Shown here: piece by piece, positions 1 through 5,910 of the stretch
Layout of the letters: each line of letters begins with the position of its first letter
How positions within the stretch are numbered: the stretch's first letter is position 1
Assembly (NCBI GenBank): GCA_018825925.1
Contig: JAHKAT010000028.1
Coordinates: forward strand, 1-9,508
Length of the DNA stretch: 9,508 nucleotides
From: Bacteroidota bacterium
GTDB lineage: Bacteria > Bacteroidota > Bacteroidia > Flavobacteriales_D > Crocinitomicaceae
Reading direction: 5' to 3'
Position numbers and translations under genes: made by a program
The notes under the pieces: model-generated
Database searches by the model: none
The model's input: the letters and a program-made list of their open reading frames with translations, nothing else
Told to the model about the DNA's origin: nothing

Positions 1-194
1 CCATCCATTTTTGGCATCATTAGATCTAAAAGAATCAATGATGGCTTAACTTTTTTGACCATTTCTATTGCATCAACTCCATTTAGAGCAGTGTAAATTT
101 GATATCCTTCCTTTTTTAAGTTGTAAGATAAAAATTCTAATACATCTTGTTCGTCATCAACGAGTAAAAGAGTATAGTTGCGAGGTATGCCCAT
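1..194 (-). CDS. Response regulator, N-terminal receiver part (cut by window edge)
   Basis: The minus strand read from an ATG at 192-194 encodes 64 residues of a CheY-like receiver domain before the window ends. Visible landmarks are the acidic pair in LLVDDE (D13, D14) and the phosphoacceptor in LLDLMMPKMDG (D57). The rest of the receiver and any output domain lie outside. It matches the protein encoded at 4925-5593 at about 33 of 56 aligned positions, counted by eye. A PhoB/OmpR-type regulator is therefore the best guess, but the DNA-binding domain cannot be seen. It is divergent from the TonB receptor gene at 451 and shares a 256-base control region with it. A perfect TAnnTTTG -7 element on the minus strand sits just upstream. 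The direction leaves room for a kinase gene downstream, outside the window. Confidence 0.88.
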   Translation of the reverse strand, partial: MGIPRNYTLLLVDDEQDVLEFLSYNLKKEGYQIYTALNGVDAIEMVKKVKPSLILLDLMMPKMD

Positions 195-212
195 AATCTA
201 AAAAGTCTTGTG

Positions 213-220
213 CAAAAATA
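213..220 (-). promoter_or_regulatory. -7 promoter element for the leftmost response regulator
   Basis: On the minus strand this reads TATTTTTG, a perfect match to the Bacteroidetes -7 consensus TAnnTTTG. Transcription would start near 206, leaving a leader of about 12 nt before the ATG at 194. No TTG -33 element is present at the expected 19-21 bp spacing, which fits an activator-dependent promoter. This is a motif match only. Confidence 0.5.
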
Positions 221-285
221 GAGAGGTTTTTATTGCCTGTGTTTATCAGAAATTTATGGCTAGGTTAAGAAAAAGGAGTCGTTAC

Positions 286-329
286 ATTATGATAATGTTA
301 TGAACTTTTAATGTAAGGTTAAGGGTTTA
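286..329. promoter_or_regulatory. Four 11-bp-phased half-sites, candidate Pho-type operator
   Basis: Four consecutive 11-mers can be stacked here: ATTATGATAAT (286), GTTATGAACTT (297), TTAATGTAAGG (308) and TTAAGGGTTTA (319). Column 2 is T, column 4 is A and column 6 is G in all four. The first base of the last unit lies 38 bp before the TA of the -7 element at 357. Winged-helix regulators of the PhoB/OmpR family bind head-to-tail repeats with 10-11 bp period, and Bacillus PhoP uses four such repeats of TTAACA type. Because TTAA is palindromic, the minus strand also shows phased TTAAC, TTAAA and ATAAC cores. The array could therefore serve the divergent response regulator as well. A related array lies at 3417-3460. 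Binding is inferred from geometry alone. Confidence 0.5.
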
Positions 330-356
330 AATACCAATGCTCAAATGACCAAGGAG

Positions 357-364
357 TAACTTTG
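357..364 (+). promoter_or_regulatory. -7 promoter element for the TonB receptor gene
   Basis: TAACTTTG is a perfect TAnnTTTG match. The predicted start near 370 gives a leader of about 80 nt before the ATG at 451. The -33 position has no TTG, so an activator bound at 286-329 is a plausible requirement. The leader contains a small TTCGA/TCGAA inverted repeat near 397-413, too weak to call as a structure. Confidence 0.5.
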
Positions 365-450
365 TACCCAATTAAAACATGAGACTTAATTTGTTTTTCG
401 AGAAACGTTCGAATAAATAAAAAGAGAATTTGAATTTAAAAAGATTAAAA

Positions 451-3372
451 ATGAGAATTTTATCCATTACTTTTTTATTAGTCACTTTAATGCTTTCGTC
501 GATAGGTTTGTCGCAAAATGCAATGCTTACTGGAAAGGTTGTTAAAGTTGAAAATGGACAGGAAATACCAGTTGAATTTGCGAAAGTACTATTGTTGAAT
601 CCAGACAGCACGGTTTTCAGAGGTACCACCACAGATTTTGATGGATTGTTTAAAATTATTGGTGTACCTGGAAAAACATTGGTTTCTTTCCGTCAAAGCG
701 GGTTGTTGGAAATTATTATGGAAGTTACATTGTCGGCAGGTCAAAATAATCCATTGACCATTACAATGGAAGCGCCCATTCAAGAAATTGAAGGTGATTT
801 TACAGTAGTGGGCTATAGAAAAGCGCCAAGTTCAATTGCTGGAGATGATAACCGTCGTAAAGATGCTAGCAATGCAACAGACGGGATGACCAAAGAGCAA
901 ATGAAGGCAACAGGGGATGCGAATGCAGGTGATGCGGTTCAGAGAGTACCTGGTGTTTCGGTTCAAGGAGGCAAGTATGTATTTGTAAGAGGATTAGGGG
1001 ATAGATATACCAAAACAATTTTGAATGGAATTGAAATTCCAGGTTTAGATCCTGATAGAAATACGGTTCAATTGGATATTTTTCCAACTGCCTTGATAGA
1101 AAACATAACAGTATACAAAACCTTTACCCCAAATTTATCAGGTGATTTTACTGGTGGATTATTAGATATAATAACCAAAGATGCACCGAGCCAAGAAGAG
1201 CTTTCTGTTTCTGGAGGTATTGGTTACAATTCAGTGACGACCTTTCAAAATGATTTCATGACTTATAAAGGAGGGAAATTGGATTATTTGGGAATGGATG
1301 ACGGCTCGAGAGCATTGCCGATTTCTCCATCAGCTAGAACTGTAGATCCTTCATTAAACAATAAAAAAACCTATAAGCAAACAAAAGCTTTTAGCGGAAA
1401 TATGGCGCCAGAATTTGGAGTAGCATTGCCAAATCACAATTATGGGATTAGCTATGGTAATCAATTCAAGAATGTTTTGAACAAAGAAGGGAAAGATTAT
1501 GGCTTTGTTGTTGCAGCCAATTATCGTTACAACAATCAAAATTTTCAGGATGTTGAATTTGGAAATTACCAAAGAAGTCAAGACCCTAACAATACTAAAT
1601 TGGAAACTTTCAGAGTTGCAAAAGGGAATTTGGCGGAAAACGAAGTGCTTTGGACAGGTGTTTTGAATCAATCGTTAAAGTTGAATCAAAATAATAAATT
1701 AGGCTTGTCATTGTTTCATACCCAAAACGGTGTGAAATCGGCTTCATACATTCGCGAGAATAACTATGAAGGAAATCAAGGTGTTTTAATTAAACAAAAC
1801 TTGACCTATACACAACGACGAGTTACGAATTTAGATTTTAAAGGGACACACAACCTAACGAAATTTAAAATCAAGTGGAATGTGGCACCTACACTTTCTA
1901 ATATTTCTGATCCAGATATTCGTTCTACAGTTTTAGAGGAAGTTTCTACGCCAAATTCAAATGGAGACACAACGGTTACTTATGAGTTGAATCCTGCCGT
2001 GGGATCGCAAATTAGAAGAATTTATAGAAATTTGGATGAGAAAAGTTTGAATGCGAAATTGAATTTTTCTTATGACTTTATGGTACGTGATTCGGTGAAA
2101 TCAACTCTTTCTTTCGGAGCTTCAAACCTGATTAAGAAAAGAGATTTTAATGTTTATGATTATTTCTTTGAGGTTGCTAATTCTAATGAAACTAGTTTAG
2201 ACCCCAATTTCTTTTTTCAACCAGAAAATCTATGGACTCCAGAAACGAACAAAGGAACTTACGTTAAGGGTCAAAAAGAGCCAGCCAATCAGTATTCAGG
2301 TGTGCAAATGGTAACAGGTGTTTATGTTATGAACGAGATGCCGGTTTCAGAAAAGCTAAAAGCGACATATGGTCTTCGAGCAGAAAAGGCTGATATTTAT
2401 TACACAGGTCAAAACAATTCCGGAACATTAAAATATCAAAATGAAAAGGTTCTAAACGAACTGGATTTAATGCCTTCATTGAGTTTACTTTATGCAATGA
2501 AAGGAAAGAAAAATGCTAGTGATCAAACCAATATTAGAACTTCAATATCTAAAACGGTAGCTCGACCTTCATTCCGTGAAAAATCGATTGCTCAAATTTA
2601 TGATCCAATTTTAGGAAGAACCTTTAACGGAAATATTCTATTGGCTCAAACTACTATCTATAATACAGACTTAAGATGGGAAAAATTCTTCGGTCGAACT
2701 GAGTTGATTTCAGCAAGTGCATTTTACAAGAAGTTCATCAATCCTATTGAAATTGCGACGTATGAGCAAGCACCCAATGAGGTTACTCCAGTAAACTCTG
2801 GTGAGGCAGACGTATATGGTTTGGAGTTTGAAGTGAGAAAAGCAATAGGATTTTCCAAAGAAGGTCAAGAGCATTTGAATTTTACAATTGGTACCAACTT
2901 AAACTACGTTGTTTCTCAAATCGATATGAAAAAAGTAATGATTCAAAAAGGTGAGAATTTGATTTCGGAATATGACAATAGAAGTAACAACCGAAGAGGA
3001 GACGAAGAAGTGAGCAGATATAGAGCCATGTACGGTCAGTCGCCCTATTCAATCAATACTTTTGCAACATTTTTGAATACGAATGCAGGATTAACATTTA
3101 ACTGTAGTTACAACGTACAAGGACCAAGTTTAGCAGTCGTAGGAGTTGGTTTAATTCCAGATGTTTATGAGCAACCTTTTCATAGCTTAAATCTAAAGGC
3201 ATCAAAAACAGCAGGAAAGGACGAGCAATGGATGTTTAGTTTGTCAGCTCAAAACATGTTAAACAATACAAAACGTCAATATTACGTGGCTTATAACACA
3301 GATAGAAAGGTTTACTATCAATATAAGCCAGGAGTGCAAACATCTGTATCGATTACCTATAAAATTAAATAA
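451..3372 (+). CDS. TonB-dependent outer-membrane receptor with CarboxypepD_reg-like N-terminus
   Basis: This encodes a 973-residue outer-membrane gated channel, energised by TonB-ExbBD, that takes in a ligand too large or too scarce for porins. The first ~22 residues (MRILSITFLLV...GLSQ) form a signal peptide. Residues ~25-110 form a carboxypeptidase-regulatory-like beta domain (TGKVV...GTTTDFDGLFKI). Residues ~145-245 form the plug, with DAVQRVPGVSV, FVRGLGDRY and LIENITVYK. The remainder is a beta-barrel rich in aromatic/polar strands, ending VSITYKIK. I chose ATG 451 over an in-frame TTG at 430 because it starts the signal peptide directly after an A-rich leader. No SusD partner follows; a beta-helix lipoprotein does. 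A terminator separates the two, and each has its own promoter. Substrate is not readable from sequence. Phosphate or an organophosphate is inferred from the Pho-like operator and the neighbours. Confidence 0.93.
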   Translation: MRILSITFLLVTLMLSSIGLSQNAMLTGKVVKVENGQEIPVEFAKVLLLNPDSTVFRGTTTDFDGLFKIIGVPGKTLVSFRQSGLLEIIMEVTLSAGQNNPLTITMEAPIQEIEGDFTVVGYRKAPSSIAGDDNRRKDASNATDGMTKEQMKATGDANAGDAVQRVPGVSVQGGKYVFVRGLGDRYTKTILNGIEIPGLDPDRNTVQLDIFPTALIENITVYKTFTPNLSGDFTGGLLDIITKDAPSQEELSVSGGIGYNSVTTFQNDFMTYKGGKLDYLGMDDGSRALPISPSARTVDPSLNNKKTYKQTKAFSGNMAPEFGVALPNHNYGISYGNQFKNVLNKEGKDYGFVVAANYRYNNQNFQDVEFGNYQRSQDPNNTKLETFRVAKGNLAENEVLWTGVLNQSLKLNQNNKLGLSLFHTQNGVKSASYIRENNYEGNQGVLIKQNLTYTQRRVTNLDFKGTHNLTKFKIKWNVAPTLSNISDPDIRSTVLEEVSTPNSNGDTTVTYELNPAVGSQIRRIYRNLDEKSLNAKLNFSYDFMVRDSVKSTLSFGASNLIKKRDFNVYDYFFEVANSNETSLDPNFFFQPENLWTPETNKGTYVKGQKEPANQYSGVQMVTGVYVMNEMPVSEKLKATYGLRAEKADIYYTGQNNSGTLKYQNEKVLNELDLMPSLSLLYAMKGKKNASDQTNIRTSISKTVARPSFREKSIAQIYDPILGRTFNGNILLAQTTIYNTDLRWEKFFGRTELISASAFYKKFINPIEIATYEQAPNEVTPVNSGEADVYGLEFEVRKAIGFSKEGQEHLNFTIGTNLNYVVSQIDMKKVMIQKGENLISEYDNRSNNRRGDEEVSRYRAMYGQSPYSINTFATFLNTNAGLTFNCSYNVQGPSLAVVGVGLIPDVYEQPFHSLNLKASKTAGKDEQWMFSLSAQNMLNNTKRQYYVAYNTDRKVYYQYKPGVQTSVSITYKIK

Positions 3373-3387
3373 GTAAAAATTACAAGG

Positions 3388-3411
3388 AAGAGGAAGTGTG
3401 AACTTCCTCTT
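3388..3411 (+). terminator. Hairpin terminator after the TonB receptor gene
   Basis: The 10-bp arms AAGAGGAAGT (3388-3397) and ACTTCCTCTT (3402-3411) pair perfectly around the loop GTGA. The hairpin lies 16 bases after the receptor stop codon. The T tract after it is short (CTCTTTC), so termination may be partial and some read-through into the lipoprotein gene is possible. Confidence 0.7.
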
Positions 3412-3416
3412 TCAGT

Positions 3417-3460
3417 TTAACATTCAGTTAACCTAAGAGTAATTATAAGATAAGGAATAG
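3417..3460 (+). promoter_or_regulatory. Four TAA-core half-sites in exact 11-bp phase, candidate Pho box
   Basis: The 11-mers starting at 3417, 3428, 3439 and 3450 begin TTAAC, TTAAC, GTAAT and ATAAG, so TAA recurs at 3418, 3429, 3440 and 3451. The first two units, TTAACATTCAG and TTAACCTAAGA, are the closest to the Bacillus PhoP half-site TTAACA. The last unit begins 37 bp before the -7 element of the lipoprotein gene, almost the same spacing as upstream of the TonB receptor. The direct-repeat geometry fits several regulator dimers of the PhoB/OmpR family bound on one face of the helix. Regulator identity is inferred. Confidence 0.6.
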
Positions 3461-3486
3461 CTAAAGTTCAGTTTATAGTAGTATCT

Positions 3487-3494
3487 GACCTTTG
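3487..3494 (+). promoter_or_regulatory. -7 promoter element for the beta-helix lipoprotein gene
   Basis: GACCTTTG differs from TAnnTTTG only in its first base. Transcription would begin near 3500, about 24 nt before the ATG at 3524. No TTG lies at the -33 distance, again suggesting dependence on a factor at 3417-3460. Confidence 0.42.
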
Positions 3495-3523
3495 TATCAA
3501 GTAAAAATTATAAAAAAAACAAA

Positions 3524-4843
3524 ATGAAAATGAAAGTAACTAAATCAATCTTTATGACTGCCTTAATTGCTGTTTCTATGTCGGCTACCTCTTGTAAGAA
3601 AGAAGGATGTACAGATGAGGAAGCAATCAATTATAGCGAAAAGGCAAAAAAGGACGACGGGTCTTGTGAATACGCATCGACTTCCAATTCCAACACTGTT
3701 TCGGGAAACATTTCCTCAAATACAACTTGGTCAGCAGATAAAATCTGGATTTTAAATGGAAAGGTGGTTGTTACTAGTGGAGCCACTCTTACTATCGAGC
3801 CAGGAACCATTATTAAAGGAGCAGAAGGATCTTCTACGCTTGCTTCTGCATTGGTTATTGCAAAAGGGGCAAAAATCATTGCAAATGGAACGGCTGCCAA
3901 ACCGATCATATTCACTTCAGTTTTAGATAATATTGAAATTGGTCAAACTGTAGGGACGTCATTGGCTGAAAATGCAAAAGGAAAATGGGGTGGATTAATC
4001 ATTCTGGGGAACGCAAATATTTCTGCAGCAAATGGTGATTTTATTTCTCAAATTGAAGGGATACCTGCCTCTGAATCTTATGGTTCGTATGGAGGAAATG
4101 ATAATCTAGATAATTCTGGGGTATTGAATTATGTTTCAATTCGTCATGGTGGAGCTTTAATTGGAGCAGGTAACGAAATCAATGGTTTAACCTTAGGAGG
4201 TGTTGGAAGCGGCACAACAATTACAAATATTGAAATAGTTGGAAATTTGGATGACGGTGTTGAGTTATTTGGAGGAACGGTAAATATTACAAATATACTT
4301 GTTGCTTATGTCGGCGATGACGGGATTGACATTGATCAAAACTACGCAGGAACAATAGACAACTTTATTGTTATACAAGATGTAGAATCAGACAAAGGCT
4401 TGGAAATTGATGGGACTGAAGGAACTACCCATAAAGATGGACTTTTCACACTTTCAAATGGATCTGTATATTCTAAGGATGGAGCTCAACGTCCGGCTGA
4501 TTTCAAAGATAAAGCACAAGGAACAATTGAGAACTTGAAAATCTATGGTTTTACCAACGGTAAAATTAAAGTAAGAGCAAGCTACCAAAATGAATGTGCA
4601 GATGTTAAAACAGATGCTTGCAGTAATTTAATTGCTGCGTCACCTAAGTTGATTTTCAATAATTGTGAAATTAATGACGGAGTAGAATTGTATACAGGAT
4701 CTACAAATTCTTCACAAGTAGCGTGTCCAGTTCAAGCTTCAGATGTGAACGATGCTTCTGCTAAAGTAGTGTCAGTAACCGCTGTGGGTGGATCGACTAG
4801 TTCATTTGCTTGGTCATGGACTGCAATGAGAGATAAATTTTAA
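3524..4843 (+). CDS. Outer-membrane lipoprotein with right-handed beta-helix repeats
   Basis: The 439-residue product begins with a lipoprotein signal peptide and a lipobox-like SATSC, so Cys24 is the probable acylated residue. The KKE just after Cys24 partly resembles the Lys/acid-rich signal that exports Bacteroidetes lipoproteins to the cell surface. Residues ~29-50 carry the motif CTDEEAINY...DDGSCEY, common at the start of flavobacterial surface proteins. From about residue 65 the chain is a repetitive Gly/Asn/Ile-rich fold (GATLTIEPGTIIKG, GGTVNITNI, GDDGIDIDQN) typical of a parallel beta-helix. Two Cys-containing segments occur near residues 363-393 and 413. I see no catalytic motif, so a ligand-binding role is more likely than an enzyme. 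It follows the TonB receptor where a SusD-type lipoprotein would often be. Such proteins are sometimes labelled multidrug transporter in databases, which the sequence does not support. An alternative ATG two codons in cannot be excluded. Confidence 0.88.
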   Translation: MKMKVTKSIFMTALIAVSMSATSCKKEGCTDEEAINYSEKAKKDDGSCEYASTSNSNTVSGNISSNTTWSADKIWILNGKVVVTSGATLTIEPGTIIKGAEGSSTLASALVIAKGAKIIANGTAAKPIIFTSVLDNIEIGQTVGTSLAENAKGKWGGLIILGNANISAANGDFISQIEGIPASESYGSYGGNDNLDNSGVLNYVSIRHGGALIGAGNEINGLTLGGVGSGTTITNIEIVGNLDDGVELFGGTVNITNILVAYVGDDGIDIDQNYAGTIDNFIVIQDVESDKGLEIDGTEGTTHKDGLFTLSNGSVYSKDGAQRPADFKDKAQGTIENLKIYGFTNGKIKVRASYQNECADVKTDACSNLIAASPKLIFNNCEINDGVELYTGSTNSSQVACPVQASDVNDASAKVVSVTAVGGSTSSFAWSWTAMRDKF

Positions 4844-4871
4844 GAATAAAGTTTCAAAAAAACAGAGTCAA

Positions 4872-4904
4872 AAGAAAGGCGGATGAATTTCATCCGCCTT
4901 TCTT
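4872..4904. terminator. Bidirectional hairpin terminator between convergent genes
   Basis: Arms at 4872-4886 and 4890-4904 form a perfect 15-bp stem with a three-base loop and a GC-rich middle (GGCGG/CCGCC). A-rich sequence lies on the left and T-rich on the right, so it can end transcripts from both sides: the lipoprotein gene (plus) and the response regulator gene (minus). Confidence 0.88.
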
Positions 4905-4924
4905 GATTTTACTATTTTCCTATT

Positions 4925-5593
4925 CTATTCATCAATGAATTTATAGCCAACTCCTTTAATCGTTTTGATATATGATTCACCAATTTTTTCTCTTAATTTC
5001 CGGATGTGCACGTCAATGGTTCGGTCGCCAACGATTATTTCTGTGCCCCAAACCTTCTCCATAATATAATCTCGTTCAAAAACATAATCTGGGCGCGACA
5101 TTAAGAGTGAGAGCAAATCAAATTCTTTTTTAGGGAGATGAATTCTATTTCCTGCTTTTTCGACAATATATTTTTCACGATTGATTATCAAATCAGAATT
5201 TGCTTTCTCAATAGTTTCTATTCTGTTTCTTCTGAAGAGCGCATTGATTCGAGAGATTAAAAGTCTAGTTTTGATTGGCTTAGAGATGTAATCGTCCGCT
5301 CCAGCGTCTAAGCCCGCAACTTGGGAATAATCCTCATTTCGAGCGGTTAAAAAGCAAATCAGGGTGCTTTCAAAGCCTGGAGTATTTCTAATGTTTTCAC
5401 AAACCTCCATCCCATCCATTTCAGGCATCATTACATCCAGTAATATCAAGTCGGGTTTCATTGATTTGGCAATCTCCAAAGCCTGTATTCCGTTGGATGC
5501 CACTTGGGTAATAAATCCTTCTTTGTCGAGGTTATATTGCAGGATTTCTCTGATGTCCTCTTCGTCGTCTACAATTAATATCGATTTGTGCAT
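4925..5593 (-). CDS. OmpR/PhoB-family response regulator
   Basis: This is a 222-residue two-domain transcription factor. The receiver (residues ~3-118) has the acidic pair D9/D10, phosphoacceptor D53 in LLDVMMPEMDG, T83 and K105 (in SKPI). The winged-helix DNA-binding domain (residues ~130-220) shows LPKKEFDLLSLL, the DNA-contact region RTIDVHIRKLREKIG and the terminal wing IKTIKGVGYKF. Overall it resembles PhoB. No histidine kinase adjoins it: on the left is a convergent lipoprotein gene behind a shared terminator, and on the right a divergent gap. It is therefore an orphan within this window. The upstream CAAATTAA at 5613-5620 reads TTAATTTG on the minus strand, one base off the -7 consensus, giving a leader of roughly 13 nt. 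It is a good candidate, along with the regulator at 1-194, to bind the 11-bp arrays. Confidence 0.93.
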   Translation of the reverse strand: MHKSILIVDDEEDIREILQYNLDKEGFITQVASNGIQALEIAKSMKPDLILLDVMMPEMDGMEVCENIRNTPGFESTLICFLTARNEDYSQVAGLDAGADDYISKPIKTRLLISRINALFRRNRIETIEKANSDLIINREKYIVEKAGNRIHLPKKEFDLLSLLMSRPDYVFERDYIMEKVWGTEIIVGDRTIDVHIRKLREKIGESYIKTIKGVGYKFIDE

Positions 5594-5705
5594 GTTTGTT
5601 TTTTGTGTTCATCAAATTAAATGAAACTTCTAGTTGATAAATTTAGCCATAATTAATTTCTCATCTTCATTGTTCATAAAATCTTTACTTTATGAGATGT
5701 TCTGC

Positions 5706-5735
5706 TTGCATAATTAACAAAGTTTTGTATCTTTG
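5706..5735 (+). promoter_or_regulatory. Strong Bacteroidetes promoter (-33 TTG, -7 TATCTTTG)
   Basis: TTG at 5706-5708 and the perfect TATCTTTG at 5728-5735 are separated by 19 bp, the standard layout for the Bacteroidetes primary sigma factor. Transcription should start near 5741, about 170 bases before the Na/Pi gene and only about 29 bases before a strong hairpin. There is no phased TTAAC array here. Confidence 0.6.
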
Positions 5736-5740
5736 GGAAA

Positions 5741-5808
5741 GTAGTAGTAGGTTAGGTTGATTAGTGTAGCAAAAGCTTTAGGCACCTGTCTAAAGCTTTT
5801 GTTGTTTT
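5741..5808 (+). ncRNA. Candidate short untranslated RNA or attenuated leader
   Basis: Between the promoter at 5706-5735 and the hairpin at 5770-5801, the predicted transcript is about 65-70 nt. It begins with a G/T-rich stretch containing GTAGTAGTAGG, has no ATG, and ends in the hairpin followed by a T-rich run. This could be a free small RNA, or a leader for the Na/Pi gene that stops unless the hairpin is prevented from forming. I recognise no known family and see no convincing alternative fold. Both ends are predicted from motifs, not observed. Confidence 0.35.
5770..5801 (+). terminator. Perfect 12-bp hairpin, terminator-like
   Basis: CAAAAGCTTTAG (5770-5781) and CTAAAGCTTTTG (5790-5801) are exact reverse complements around the loop GCACCTGT. 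G-U and A-U pairs can extend the stem by up to four. The right side continues GTTGTTTTC, so it can act as an intrinsic terminator on the plus strand. On the minus strand no T tract follows. It lies before, not after, a gene, which is what makes it notable. Confidence 0.65.
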
Positions 5809-5851
5809 CAATGTGAAGCTTGTATTAAGATTTCATTCCATTTCCATTTTC

Positions 5852-5883
5852 TTGAAAAACTCACATTGAATTGAGTAAATTTG
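5852..5883 (+). promoter_or_regulatory. Proximal promoter of the Na/Pi cotransporter gene
   Basis: TTG at 5852-5854 and the perfect -7 element TAAATTTG at 5876-5883 are separated by 21 bp. Transcription would start near 5889, leaving about 21 nt before ATG 5911. The element overlaps the TTG codon at 5881, which argues against that codon as a translation start. Confidence 0.58.
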
Positions 5884-5910
5884 CCCAAAGTTTCAAAAAG
5901 TAGGTTACAA

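Noticed and set aside
430..450. TTG at 430 as start of the TonB receptor
   Set aside because: It adds seven polar residues before the signal peptide; ATG 451 follows an A-rich leader and starts the signal peptide directly.
866..1671. Minus-strand open frames inside the TonB receptor gene, and similar ones inside other genes
   Set aside because: They are antisense to well-supported coding regions, have no recognisable protein features and no promoter elements of their own.
3524..4843. Polysaccharide lyase or transporter function for the beta-helix protein
   Set aside because: The beta-helix fold alone does not imply lyase activity; I saw no catalytic motif and no membrane helices beyond the signal peptide.
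5881..5910. TTG at 5881 as start of the Na/Pi protein
   Set aside because: It lies within the -7 element TAAATTTG and would lie upstream of the proximal transcript start; ATG 5911 begins a normal signal peptide.
5594..5910. Pho-type array before the Na/Pi gene
   Set aside because: Single TTAAC (5714-5718) and TTAAG (near 5825) occur, but nothing repeats at 11-bp phase, so I see no comparable operator.
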